Position numbers and translations under genes: made by a program
Assembly (NCBI GenBank): GCA_033762815.1
Contig: JANRLF010000001.1
Location: 124,001-188,000 of the forward strand
Reading direction: 5' to 3'
Length of the DNA stretch: 64,000 nucleotides
Source: JANRLF01 sp033762815
Lineage (GTDB): Bacteria > Bacteroidota > Bacteroidia > Chitinophagales > CAIOSU01
The notes under the pieces: model-generated
The model's database searches: none
What the model saw: only the letters and a program-made list of their open reading frames with translations
Told to the model about the DNA's origin: nothing
In this document: positions 34,363 to 42,232 of the stretch, piece after piece
Layout: every line of letters starts with the position of its first letter
Position numbering within the stretch: the first letter of the stretch is position 1

Positions 34363-35826
34363 TTATTTTACCCTTTGCAGGCCAGCCCGCGCTTTTTGGT
34401 GGATGCTATTCTCGTATTCGTAGCCGTCCAGTTCCAAACATTGGCTGAACCAATAGCGGGCACTCTTTCGGTCGCCCAACCTTTCATAAATCAATGCTAT
34501 TTGCAAGGCAGCGTTGGCGGCATAAAACAAGGGCTGCGATTTCCCTTGTGACACCGTGGCCTTATAGTTTACAATGGCCAAACTGTCCTTACCCGATTCG
34601 TCATAAATCCTAGCCTTGCGGTATTGCCACTCCAGTTGCCGTTCCTTGCTCAATTCCTGGGGCTTGACAGCTGAAAGTGCCTCCTGTGCTTTATCATAAT
34701 AGCCCCCATCGAACAATAGCCTCGCTTTTAGGAGGTTGATATTGGGCATTTGCCCGCTTTCAGCTTCCTTTAGGGCATCCTTATCTGCATCGGTATCGGC
34801 AGTACCTTCCTTTTTTGCCTTAGTGATATAGGCCCAATATGCCTGCTGGTTGTTTTTTGCCAATGCCAGCCAAGCCAATTTTTGATAACTAGCCTTTATG
34901 AAACTTCCCTTGCTGCTTTTTAGAAACTGCAGAAAATAGCCTTCGGCCTTGGCATCCAACTTATTAAGGAATGCCACACCAGTGAGGTAATCGATATAGG
35001 GAAAGCTTTCAAATTCTTGCCCCGATGGCCGTGCGCCGAAATAGGCAATCGCTTTATCGGTATGCTTGCTGTACAGGGCAATATTGCCCGCTATAAAATA
35101 ACTGAACGCATCGTTTACGAATGGTAGGCCGTTATCCTGTACCGTTTGCCAAGCCGCCTGCGGTTTCGACTCCAGGTGCATTTGTAGCATGGCATACACC
35201 ATCACGGTTTCCTTCCAAAAGATATAATCGCTTTTGCAGAGGGCCTTCAGTTCGTTCATGCCTTGGTGCAGGTTGCCGTCCATGCCCAACAATTGCAAGC
35301 CCCAGTGGTATTTGCTAGGGATAATGCCCAAAAGCGCCTTCAGCAAGGCCATGCTCTTTTTGTTGGGTTGAAAGTCGGGATACACAGCTATGTTCTCTTC
35401 CAGCAATTTATAGGAACGCCTAATATTCCACAAAGCTGAAGTATAATCCTTAAACCCTAATTCAATGAAAGCCTTATGTATGCCTATTTCGGCCTGCATA
35501 TATTTGCCCCATGCCGAGCGTTCAGATACCGATTTTATGGCATTGATGCGCTTATCGGCACGGCTCACAAATGCCTCATATAGGTCTCTGTCATTGTGCA
35601 GGTACACCCTGAAAAAATCGATATAATTCTCCAATAAATAAGGAATGGTATTGCCGGGATTGGCTAGCCGTTCTTTCGCCAAAAAGGTCTCTCCTTCCTT
35701 TAAGCGAAGGGAGGTGATGGCATTGTAGGCACTTACACAATTGTTGCTGAACTGGAACTGGTTACCCGCCGTTGCGGTACTGCAAAGCAAGATGAAAATG
35801 AACAACAGCCCTGCACCTGCTTTCAC
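34363..35826 (-). CDS. Exported TPR-type helical protein
   Basis: The 487-residue product has a signal peptide (AGAGLLFIFILLCSTATAGN) and is then almost all helical, with TPR-like units such as DAKAEGYFLQFLKSS, YDKAQEALSAVKPQ and SLAIVNYKATVSQG...AALQIALIYERLGDRKSARYWFSQCLEL near the end. It should act in the periplasm as a protein-binding scaffold. The start is GTG at 35826, 11 bases after the zinc-ribbon gene; no ATG gives the full signal peptide. Bacteroidota genomes often carry such a protein near these genes, but I know no assigned role. Its position just before murB suggests only shared transcription. Confidence 0.8.
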   Translation of the reverse strand: MKAGAGLLFIFILLCSTATAGNQFQFSNNCVSAYNAITSLRLKEGETFLAKERLANPGNTIPYLLENYIDFFRVYLHNDRDLYEAFVSRADKRINAIKSVSERSAWGKYMQAEIGIHKAFIELGFKDYTSALWNIRRSYKLLEENIAVYPDFQPNKKSMALLKALLGIIPSKYHWGLQLLGMDGNLHQGMNELKALCKSDYIFWKETVMVYAMLQMHLESKPQAAWQTVQDNGLPFVNDAFSYFIAGNIALYSKHTDKAIAYFGARPSGQEFESFPYIDYLTGVAFLNKLDAKAEGYFLQFLKSSKGSFIKASYQKLAWLALAKNNQQAYWAYITKAKKEGTADTDADKDALKEAESGQMPNINLLKARLLFDGGYYDKAQEALSAVKPQELSKERQLEWQYRKARIYDESGKDSLAIVNYKATVSQGKSQPLFYAANAALQIALIYERLGDRKSARYWFSQCLELDGYEYENSIHQKARAGLQRVK

Positions 35827-35837
35827 GACTTGGTGGC

Positions 35838-36587
35838 TTATTCCACTTCTGAAGCCATGGCATTGTCAATCAATATACGACCGCAATGTTCGCATACGAT
35901 GACTTTTTTGCGTTGGCTAATTTCTGATTGGCGTTGTGGCGGAATTTTATTGAAGCAACCACCGCAAGAGTTACGCTCAATGGTAACTACTGCCAACCCA
36001 TTGAAGTAGTTGTGGCGGATGCGCTCATAGGCTTTCAACAAACGCTCTTCGATATCTTTCTTGGCATTGTCCGATTCGCCCTGAAGCTGTTTTTCCTCTA
36101 CTTCGGTCTCTTGGATGATTTTTTCCAGCTCTTGCCTTTTGGCGTTTAGGTCGTTCTTCTTGTTCTCAATATGCTCTTTAGACTGCTCCAAGTACTGGTT
36201 TTTGGCCTCGATGCCGGCATAGCCTTCCTTGATTTTCTTTTCTGCCAACTGTATCTCCAAGTTTTGCAGTTCTATCTCTTTCGATAGGGCTTCGTACTCC
36301 CTGTTGTTCTTTACGTTGTTCTGTTGCTCCTTATAACGGGCAATCAAGGTTTCAGCAGCCTTAATACTGTTTTTACGGTTGGCAATCTCTTCGTTAATTT
36401 CCGCTATCTCTTCATGTATTTTACCAATCCGGGTTTCCAATCCTGCCAATTCATCTTCCAAATCGCGCACTTCTATCGGTAGCTCCCCTCTCAATACTTT
36501 TATTTCATCTATCTGGCTGTCTATCTTTTGCAGCTTGTAAAGTGCTTTCAATTTTTCCTCTACGGTAAGTTCTTTGACGGTAGCCAT
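35838..36587 (-). CDS. Coiled-coil protein with C4 zinc ribbon
   Basis: This 249-residue cytoplasmic protein is a long coiled coil (about residues 10-190, rich in Glu/Lys/Leu heptads) ending in a zinc ribbon formed by C-G-G-C and C-E-H-C pairs at about 208-232. This is the C4-type zinc-ribbon family that resembles flagellar-like hairpins (CT398 type). Its partner in many genomes is the Nif3-like gene, as here, where it starts 3 bases after that gene's stop. A role in nucleic-acid or secretion-related binding has been proposed for relatives, but it remains unproven. Confidence 0.9.
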   Translation of the reverse strand: MATVKELTVEEKLKALYKLQKIDSQIDEIKVLRGELPIEVRDLEDELAGLETRIGKIHEEIAEINEEIANRKNSIKAAETLIARYKEQQNNVKNNREYEALSKEIELQNLEIQLAEKKIKEGYAGIEAKNQYLEQSKEHIENKKNDLNAKRQELEKIIQETEVEEKQLQGESDNAKKDIEERLLKAYERIRHNYFNGLAVVTIERNSCGGCFNKIPPQRQSEISQRKKVIVCEHCGRILIDNAMASEVE

Positions 36588-36590
36588 TTG

Positions 36591-37685
36591 CTAGAAGTAA
36601 TTTATGGGGTTAGTGTTAATCTCAGAAAAAATGACCACAAAATTACGAAATTTTTCGGTTAAGATGCTATGGAAAATTTCGGGCGTGAATTGCTCGCTTT
36701 CATAGTGGCCAATATCAGCTATCATAATTCTCCCTTCAGCATCGAAAAACTGGTGGTATTTTAAATCCGCAGTAATAAATATATCAGCCCCTGCCCTGAT
36801 GGCATCTTTCAACAGAAAACTACCGGAGCCACCGCATACCGCCACTTTATGGATAGGCTTGCCCCTTAGCGGGGTATAGCGCAGCACCTTGGCACGCATG
36901 CTTTCTTTAATGGTTTGCAGAAAAGCAGTTTCGTCAGCAGGTACTGCAAGATCGCCTATCATGCCGGCACCTACGGTCTTTTCCTCGTTCTCCAATGGAA
37001 CAATGTCGTAAGCGGCTTCTTCGTATGGGTGCGCAGCAATCAAAGCTTGGATAACCTGCCTTTCCAAATGGGCGGGAAAAATGGTATCGATTCTGGTCTC
37101 CGGTTCCTGGTGCCGCTCCCCGATTTCGCCGATGGTGGGGTTTGCGCCTGCCTCCGCTTTAAAGGTTCCTAGCCCTTGTAGGTTGTAGCTGGTTTCGCTG
37201 TAATTGCCAATGTGTCCTGCACCGGCCTTAAAAATAGCTTGCCGCACCTTTTCCGCATCGCCATGTGGCACAAAGGTTACTAGTTTGCGGTTGATGCCTC
37301 GCTTGGGCGCAAGTATACGGGTATTCCTTAGACCTAGCTTCTCCGCTATTTTGGCGTTAACCCCTGCCTGCACATGGTCAAGGTTAGTGTGCATGGCATA
37401 TATGGCTACGTCATGCTTGATGGCTTTTAGCAAGGTCCTTTCAATATAATTGCTGCCCGTAAGTCGTTTTAGGCCGCTGAATAGAATAGGGTGGTGCGCC
37501 AATACCACATTGCAGCCTTTTTGTAGCGCTTCTTCCACCACCGCTTCCGTAGAGTCCAAGCAAAGTAGTATCCCCTTGATTTCCATATTGGGGTCGCCCA
37601 CTATCAGTCCACAATTATCATAGCTTTCCTGATAGGCCAAAGGGACAGCACTTTCCAGAAATGTGGTAAGTTCTTTTAAAATCAT
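36591..37685 (-). CDS. Nif3-like dinuclear metal-centre protein
   Basis: The 364-residue protein is the long, three-part form of the Nif3/YbgI family: two Nif3 halves around a central inserted domain (about 125-240, CutA/PII-like, with VTFVPHGDAEKVRQAIFKAGAG). Metal ligands are visible in LAHHPILFSG, the conserved MHTNLDHV motif and, in the C-terminal half, FITADLKYHQFFDAEG and DIGHYESE. The proteins form hexamers with two metal ions per subunit; some have GTP cyclohydrolase-like activity in annotation, but the true reaction is unsettled. It starts the operon with the zinc-ribbon, TPR and murB genes. Confidence 0.93.
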   Translation of the reverse strand: MILKELTTFLESAVPLAYQESYDNCGLIVGDPNMEIKGILLCLDSTEAVVEEALQKGCNVVLAHHPILFSGLKRLTGSNYIERTLLKAIKHDVAIYAMHTNLDHVQAGVNAKIAEKLGLRNTRILAPKRGINRKLVTFVPHGDAEKVRQAIFKAGAGHIGNYSETSYNLQGLGTFKAEAGANPTIGEIGERHQEPETRIDTIFPAHLERQVIQALIAAHPYEEAAYDIVPLENEEKTVGAGMIGDLAVPADETAFLQTIKESMRAKVLRYTPLRGKPIHKVAVCGGSGSFLLKDAIRAGADIFITADLKYHQFFDAEGRIMIADIGHYESEQFTPEIFHSILTEKFRNFVVIFSEINTNPINYF

Positions 37686-37819
37686 GGTGGAATTATCAAA
37701 TTGACTATGCTAGCTTTTAAAAACCATCAACTATCACCGCTAATGTTAAGTTTAAGCGGGCTGCCTAAAGATAAGGCGATAGCCAATATTTGTCAATTTG
37801 CAATAATCGCTAGAGAGAT

Positions 37820-38395
37820 TCAAGGTTGGCTGTTAGGAGCTACAGGTGGGTCTACTTCCACTAAGTCCGGTTCGGGTTGCGGCATTATGCCGAATTTAAA
37901 GCCCTCATATCCGGCTAAGGCATAGAACAGTAAATCAATGGGCCCAGCCGTGTCAAAGATGGTTTCAACTACTAAGTTCGGTGGCGCATATTGCAACGCT
38001 TGAAAAACTCCCACCTCAAGCTGCTTAGCGATAAAGCCAAGTACGGAGAAATAGTTTCCTAAAAAACAGCCTAATACTGCCAATATAGCTCCTATGACCC
38101 CGAAAATAGGAGTTTGTCCTTTTCCACCAAACCTAACCGCAAAACCTACAGCAAAACCCAATGCCAAAGCCATATAGCCGATTTGATATTCAGTTGCCAC
38201 GGTTATCAGAGCCCAAATGACGGCACTGCCTACACTTGCTAAGAGCCCTAATATAACAGCCTTTGCAATACTACCTTGGTTAACCGCAATATTGCCCACC
38301 ATTTGTTGATCATTGGCTGCTATATATGAATGGCTGACTGTACTTTCTTGTTCAGGTGTGGATGTAGTTTCTGTGTTAGTGTGTTGCCCTTCCAT
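37820..38395 (-). CDS. Small polytopic membrane protein of unknown function
   Basis: The 191-residue product has a polar, Thr/Ser/Glu-rich N-terminus (1-38), then hydrophobic helices at about 43-64, 70-88, 96-118 and perhaps 150-163, and a Pro/Asp-rich C-terminal tail (MPQPEPDLVEVDPPVAPN). The glycines in GFAVGFAVRFGGKG suggest packed helices. No family was recognised. It is a lone minus-strand gene between the nif3 operon and the PfpI-like gene. The region upstream (38396-38545) is A+T-rich and holds no gene. Confidence 0.65.
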   Translation of the reverse strand: MEGQHTNTETTSTPEQESTVSHSYIAANDQQMVGNIAVNQGSIAKAVILGLLASVGSAVIWALITVATEYQIGYMALALGFAVGFAVRFGGKGQTPIFGVIGAILAVLGCFLGNYFSVLGFIAKQLEVGVFQALQYAPPNLVVETIFDTAGPIDLLFYALAGYEGFKFGIMPQPEPDLVEVDPPVAPNSQP

Positions 38396-38578
38396 TGATG
38401 AGTATTTTATAGATGCAAGTTAAACATATTATGGAATATATCGTCACTGTCATCAAAATTATACCTATTGACAATCAGTATATTATCAACAGAAAAAAGG
38501 AAAATGACTTTCTAAGTGGCCTCAGCATATAGGCACTATTAAAAATTGGCACAGCTTTTTCATTATGCTTATCAAACG

Positions 38579-39166
38579 ATGGGAATGGAAAAGCAGCTTC
38601 AGCACAAGAGAATAGCAATATTGGTGACGAACGGGTTTGAGGAGGTAGAATTTACTGAACCGAGGACGCAACTAGAAGAGGCAGGTGCTGAACTAACAGT
38701 GGTAACACCAGACGGAGAAAAGGTGAGGGCTTGGAATAAGAAAGACTGGGGCGGAGAGTATGAAGCAGATAAGGCGTTGGCAGCAGTGAGTGTGGATGAC
38801 TATGATGGACTGGTGCTGCCAGGAGGAGTAATGAATCCGGACAAACTGAGGATGAACCAAGAGGCTGTGGCATTTGTGAGAGGATTTGGAGAGAAAGGAA
38901 AGCCCATAGCGGCGATATGCCATGGCCCTTGGATTCTAATTGACGCCGGAATTGCGGAAGGCAGGAGAGTAACCTCGTACCCATCGTTAAAGACGGATTT
39001 GATCAATGCCGGGGCACATTGGGTAGATGAGGAGGTGGTTGTGGACAATGGGCTGGTAACCAGCAGAAAGCCTGATGACCTGCCCGCATTCTGCGGCAAA
39101 ATGCTAGAGGAGTTTGCGGAAGGCAGGCACAGCCCTGAAGAGCAGGCGCAACAACATTATTTATAA
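38579..39166 (+). CDS. PfpI/DJ-1 family protein, class I glutamine amidotransferase-like
   Basis: A 195-residue protein of the DJ-1/PfpI superfamily. The nucleophile elbow is IAAICHGPWILIDAG with the reactive Cys, and the N-terminal KRIAILVTNGFEEVEFTEP provides the conserved Glu. LVLPGGVMNPDKLR and VTSYPSLKTDLINAGAHW are typical of the stress-protein YhbO/YraA branch, annotated as deglycase or protease; activity is debated. I chose the ATG at 38579 (with another at 38585) over a TTG at 38546 because relatives begin close to KRIAIL. It stands alone; a strong palindrome lies 125 bases downstream. Confidence 0.9.
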   Translation: MGMEKQLQHKRIAILVTNGFEEVEFTEPRTQLEEAGAELTVVTPDGEKVRAWNKKDWGGEYEADKALAAVSVDDYDGLVLPGGVMNPDKLRMNQEAVAFVRGFGEKGKPIAAICHGPWILIDAGIAEGRRVTSYPSLKTDLINAGAHWVDEEVVVDNGLVTSRKPDDLPAFCGKMLEEFAEGRHSPEEQAQQHYL

Positions 39167-39290
39167 GGCAGTCCGGTTTCCCCGTAAGGAAGCTTCTATA
39201 TAAATCACCATAAAGCGTTTAGTCTTTTATACACTGGAAAATAAATCCATTGATGGTCAAAAAATCCGGCAGTGAAAGACAAACACACCC

Positions 39291-39321
39291 TGAGCACCAT
39301 TGTTGAACACAATGGTGCTCA
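39291..39321. promoter_or_regulatory. Perfect 13-bp palindrome upstream of the 39348 gene
   Basis: TGAGCACCATTGT (39291-39303) and ACAATGGTGCTCA (39309-39321) are perfect inverse complements around a 5-base TGAAC centre. No T run follows, so a terminator is less likely; 26 bases separate it from the next ATG. An operator for a dimeric regulator, or a leader hairpin, fits better. Confidence 0.5.
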
Positions 39322-39330
39322 AATTATAAT
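39303..39330 (+). promoter_or_regulatory. Sigma70-like promoter overlapping the palindrome
   Basis: TTGAAC (39303-39308), a 16-base spacer and TATAAT (39325-39330) resemble a classical -35/-10 pair, placed 17 bases before the ATG at 39348. Bacteroidota house-keeping promoters normally look different, so this may be chance. If real, the palindrome would occlude the -35 box. Confidence 0.3.
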
Positions 39331-39347
39331 ACACGCAACCTCTAACT

Positions 39348-39992
39348 ATGTATATCGAAAATCCCTTCCGCAGCAAACAGCATCTGAAAAATAGCAAATA
39401 CTATGCTATCGAAAACGGGCAAGTAAAAAACAATAGCCTGCGCAGTATATTGACCGATCAATTGGTTTATCGCCCCCACAACGAGGTTTTCCGCTATGTA
39501 GCATCTAAAAACCACTATGCCTTGGGAGTAAACTCGTCCTACCATAGCAATTGTTACCGCTTAGGGGTGTATGAGCATATTAGCTCTGACAATGCCACTG
39601 CGGGCCTTGCGCACGATTTGATGCAGCATGTGCAAGACCATAGCGGCAAAGATCAATTTGTCTCATTTATCGCCACCTTTCTGGGCAAAAACCAGTTCTC
39701 GGAGCGCGAATTTTCCATACTCATGTGGCAACAATTGTACAAGCTGCACCAACTGGATAAAGAACACTTTGCATGGGACCACTCCGTAAGCCAAATACCT
39801 ACGGCGCAGAACAACGGCTTTAGTTTTGGCGGCAAAGGCTTTTTAGTGACCGGCCTTCATGCGAACAGCCTCCGTAGCAGCCGTACTTTCGCCTATCCGG
39901 TCATTATTTTTAACCTTCATGCGCACTTAAAGGCCATGCATAGGGAAGGTACCTATCAAAAGCTGAGCAGCATGATACGTAAACGTGCCTAG
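39348..39992 (+). CDS. YqcI/YcgG-like (possible heme-binding) protein
   Basis: The 214-residue product resembles the YqcI/YcgG family: REFSILMWQQLYKLHQLD, then WDHSVSQIP, a central GFSFGGKGFLVTGLHANSLRSSR motif, and a basic end YQKLSSMIRKRA. The G-x-x-F/L-V-x-G-x-H-x-x-S-x-R-x-S-R pattern is the best-conserved part of that family, one member of which (GntA) is a heme-dependent N-hydroxylase. Conservation of the His in LHANS supports but does not prove heme use. A palindrome and a possible promoter lie just upstream, and a small membrane protein begins 2 bases after its stop. Confidence 0.65.
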   Translation: MYIENPFRSKQHLKNSKYYAIENGQVKNNSLRSILTDQLVYRPHNEVFRYVASKNHYALGVNSSYHSNCYRLGVYEHISSDNATAGLAHDLMQHVQDHSGKDQFVSFIATFLGKNQFSEREFSILMWQQLYKLHQLDKEHFAWDHSVSQIPTAQNNGFSFGGKGFLVTGLHANSLRSSRTFAYPVIIFNLHAHLKAMHREGTYQKLSSMIRKRA

Positions 39993-39994
39993 CC

Positions 39995-40450
39995 ATGACG
40001 GACTTTTGGAGGGCAGTATTGGCAGGGCTGGGGGGTACCGTATTGATGACCGCCTTTATGTACTTGGCCAGCCTGATAATGAACAAGCGGCTAAAAGTGG
40101 TGGATATTTTGGGCACCATGCTCACGGGTAAAACACGGCAAAACGGACAGCTTAGCTACACTTTTCCCAGTATTCTGGTGGGTATCATTGCCCACTTTTC
40201 AGTAGGAGTGGTTTTTTCCTTGGCTTATCTGGGCTTATGGAAATTGGGTATCGGCTCCCCAACGCTACTGAGCAGTATTTTATTCGGTATCGTGAGCGGC
40301 TTAGTGGCCATTGTAGTGTGGCGTAGCTTTTTCTTTATCCATTCCCGGCCTCCAGCGGTGGAGCTACGCGCCTACCTCATCGCTATCTTCATTGCCCACC
40401 TTTTCTTCGCCGTGGAAACGGTGTATTGTTATAATTTGTTGGGTAGCTAA
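39995..40450 (+). CDS. Four-helix membrane protein, partner of the YqcI/YcgG-like gene
   Basis: A 151-residue protein with four hydrophobic segments (about 8-28, 52-76, 86-106, 124-146). The first loop is basic (MNKRLKVVDILGTMLTGKTRQNG) and probably cytoplasmic. The pattern TDFWRAVLAGLGGTVLMTAFMYLA is seen in several small bacterial membrane proteins without assigned function. It starts 2 bases after the upstream stop, so it is probably translated with that gene. No specific family was assigned. Confidence 0.65.
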   Translation: MTDFWRAVLAGLGGTVLMTAFMYLASLIMNKRLKVVDILGTMLTGKTRQNGQLSYTFPSILVGIIAHFSVGVVFSLAYLGLWKLGIGSPTLLSSILFGIVSGLVAIVVWRSFFFIHSRPPAVELRAYLIAIFIAHLFFAVETVYCYNLLGS

Positions 40451-40485
40451 TGGGATGAGCTCGGCCCTGCTCAACAATACTGTTA

Positions 40486-41952
40486 CTATACCATTTCCAA
40501 TTGCCTGCTAGTGGCCAAAGCGGCTACTTGTTCTTCCAACCAAGCTGCATTGGTTATGTCGCCTGCCACCTTCATCCGGTGGCGTAGTTTGCCCAAATCT
40601 TTCACCAGGGTTTCTTTTCTTGATGAAATGGATTTAATACGAATATCCGTCAATTGCTTCGTAAGTTTTACCAGGTTCATGTGCGCACGGTATTGGTACT
40701 CACTCACCAATTGATTGCGCCGCAGGTATATTTTGAAAGCATTACACAAGGAATAAAGTGGGTCAAAATCGTCCGCTTCATAATATACTTTAAGCAGTAG
40801 CGAGCGGGCCCCTAAGCCGTAGTAAAGGTCAGTAAACTCAACGGACTGTAGCAGGCGCAATGCCTTACCATAGTCTTTCTTGGTGTAGAGAAAGGTGGCC
40901 AAATTGAAGGCATAGGCATTTTCCCTTTCCGCTTCAGGCAGCTTTTCTTTGTATTGGTGTATGAATTGTTCCGTCCAATCATATTCGCCCAAGCGGCTAC
41001 CTGTGGTCACTATATTCTTATAGTCCCATTGCGATAGTTGACTATTAATGAATATCAGCCCATTGCCCAACAAGGTGCGGTACAGTTCGAATATCTCCCT
41101 TAAATATTCCCTCTTGCCTGTGTTGATTTTTTTGATGCAGTAGTTTTGCGCCTGGTCATACATGGCCCTCAACTCTTCAGGGCGGGTGTCTGTTTCTGCG
41201 CTCTTTAACTGTTTTATCAATGCTTGGTAATGCATTTCCTCATTAGGATGCAATAGGCATTTTAAAATGGTAAGGTAAATGCCAATTTGGGGCACATCGG
41301 CATATTGAGCCGAATGCCGTTTGGCGATATCCATGGTTTCCCGAAGCAAATCAATGCGGTATTGTTGCTTGATAATGTTTTGGCGGTTCACCATTTCGCA
41401 ACAGGCGCGCAGCTTGCTTAGTAAGTAAAACCTGTCCAGCGCCAAGGCCTTTCGCTCGACACTTTTATCGTGGGTGCGGCTATCCAAGGCGGTAAAGTAA
41501 TGGTCGGCCTCCTTTTCCAAGGTATAGTAATACCATTGCAATTCATCGCTTTCCAAATTGGGCCGTAGATTCTTTGCCTTGTCCAGTCTCTTTTCAAACG
41601 TAGGGTTCAGTTGATGCTTACGCAATTGGGATAAAAGCGGTATCGGGGAACCTTCCATAGCCTCCTCATGCGCCAATTGTGCCAAGAAGCGTTCCAGTAG
41701 GCGATATAGATAGGTAAACAAGTCGGCCAGCTTCTGCTCATGGTAAGCTTCTTTGGGAAACAAGCGTGCAAACAATGATGATTTGGTCAATGGCTCCTTG
41801 TCCATGTTCTGCAGGGCAACTATCAGTATATCCGCCAACTGGCAAACCTTTTCATGTTTATTGAAATAGGGCGACCATACAAATTCATGGAAAAGCTTGC
41901 GCTCCTTTGGGTCAAGCTGCTGTAGGGCTTTTAGCAATTTGCTATCCTGCAC
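40486..41952 (-). CDS. Alpha-helical repeat protein of unknown function
   Basis: A 488-residue, highly charged, all-helical protein without signal peptide or membrane segment. The N-terminus (LLKALQQLDPKERKLFHEFVWSPYFN) and units such as KDYGKALRLLQSVEF suggest TPR-like hairpins. Similar proteins are found in Chitinophaga/Saprospira-type genomes as conserved hypotheticals. The start is GTG at 41952; no better start lies nearby. It may be a cytoplasmic scaffold. It is convergent with the YqcI/YcgG-like pair and divergent from the SprB-repeat protein. Confidence 0.75.
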   Translation of the reverse strand: MQDSKLLKALQQLDPKERKLFHEFVWSPYFNKHEKVCQLADILIVALQNMDKEPLTKSSLFARLFPKEAYHEQKLADLFTYLYRLLERFLAQLAHEEAMEGSPIPLLSQLRKHQLNPTFEKRLDKAKNLRPNLESDELQWYYYTLEKEADHYFTALDSRTHDKSVERKALALDRFYLLSKLRACCEMVNRQNIIKQQYRIDLLRETMDIAKRHSAQYADVPQIGIYLTILKCLLHPNEEMHYQALIKQLKSAETDTRPEELRAMYDQAQNYCIKKINTGKREYLREIFELYRTLLGNGLIFINSQLSQWDYKNIVTTGSRLGEYDWTEQFIHQYKEKLPEAERENAYAFNLATFLYTKKDYGKALRLLQSVEFTDLYYGLGARSLLLKVYYEADDFDPLYSLCNAFKIYLRRNQLVSEYQYRAHMNLVKLTKQLTDIRIKSISSRKETLVKDLGKLRHRMKVAGDITNAAWLEEQVAALATSRQLEMV

Positions 41953-42232
41953 GGTAAATCAGTTAAATATTGGCTGATACAAGTTACTTAAATGAGGGTG
42001 TAATTCCAAAATTTGTAGTATCTGCTAAAAAATAAAAACTTTCAAAAACCTTTACAGTAAAGCTTTTCTGTAAGAAAGTCTTCAATTTTCAATCTGGAAT
42101 CTTCAATTTTCTATCCCAAAAATCCCAAAATCTGTACTTTTTTCAGAGAAAATGTCAGGATACTTTAGTAGCGTGAAAAAGAAAGAGCGGGTAGATAGCT
42201 TAACAATTTGACTTAAATTTAAACCTAACTAT

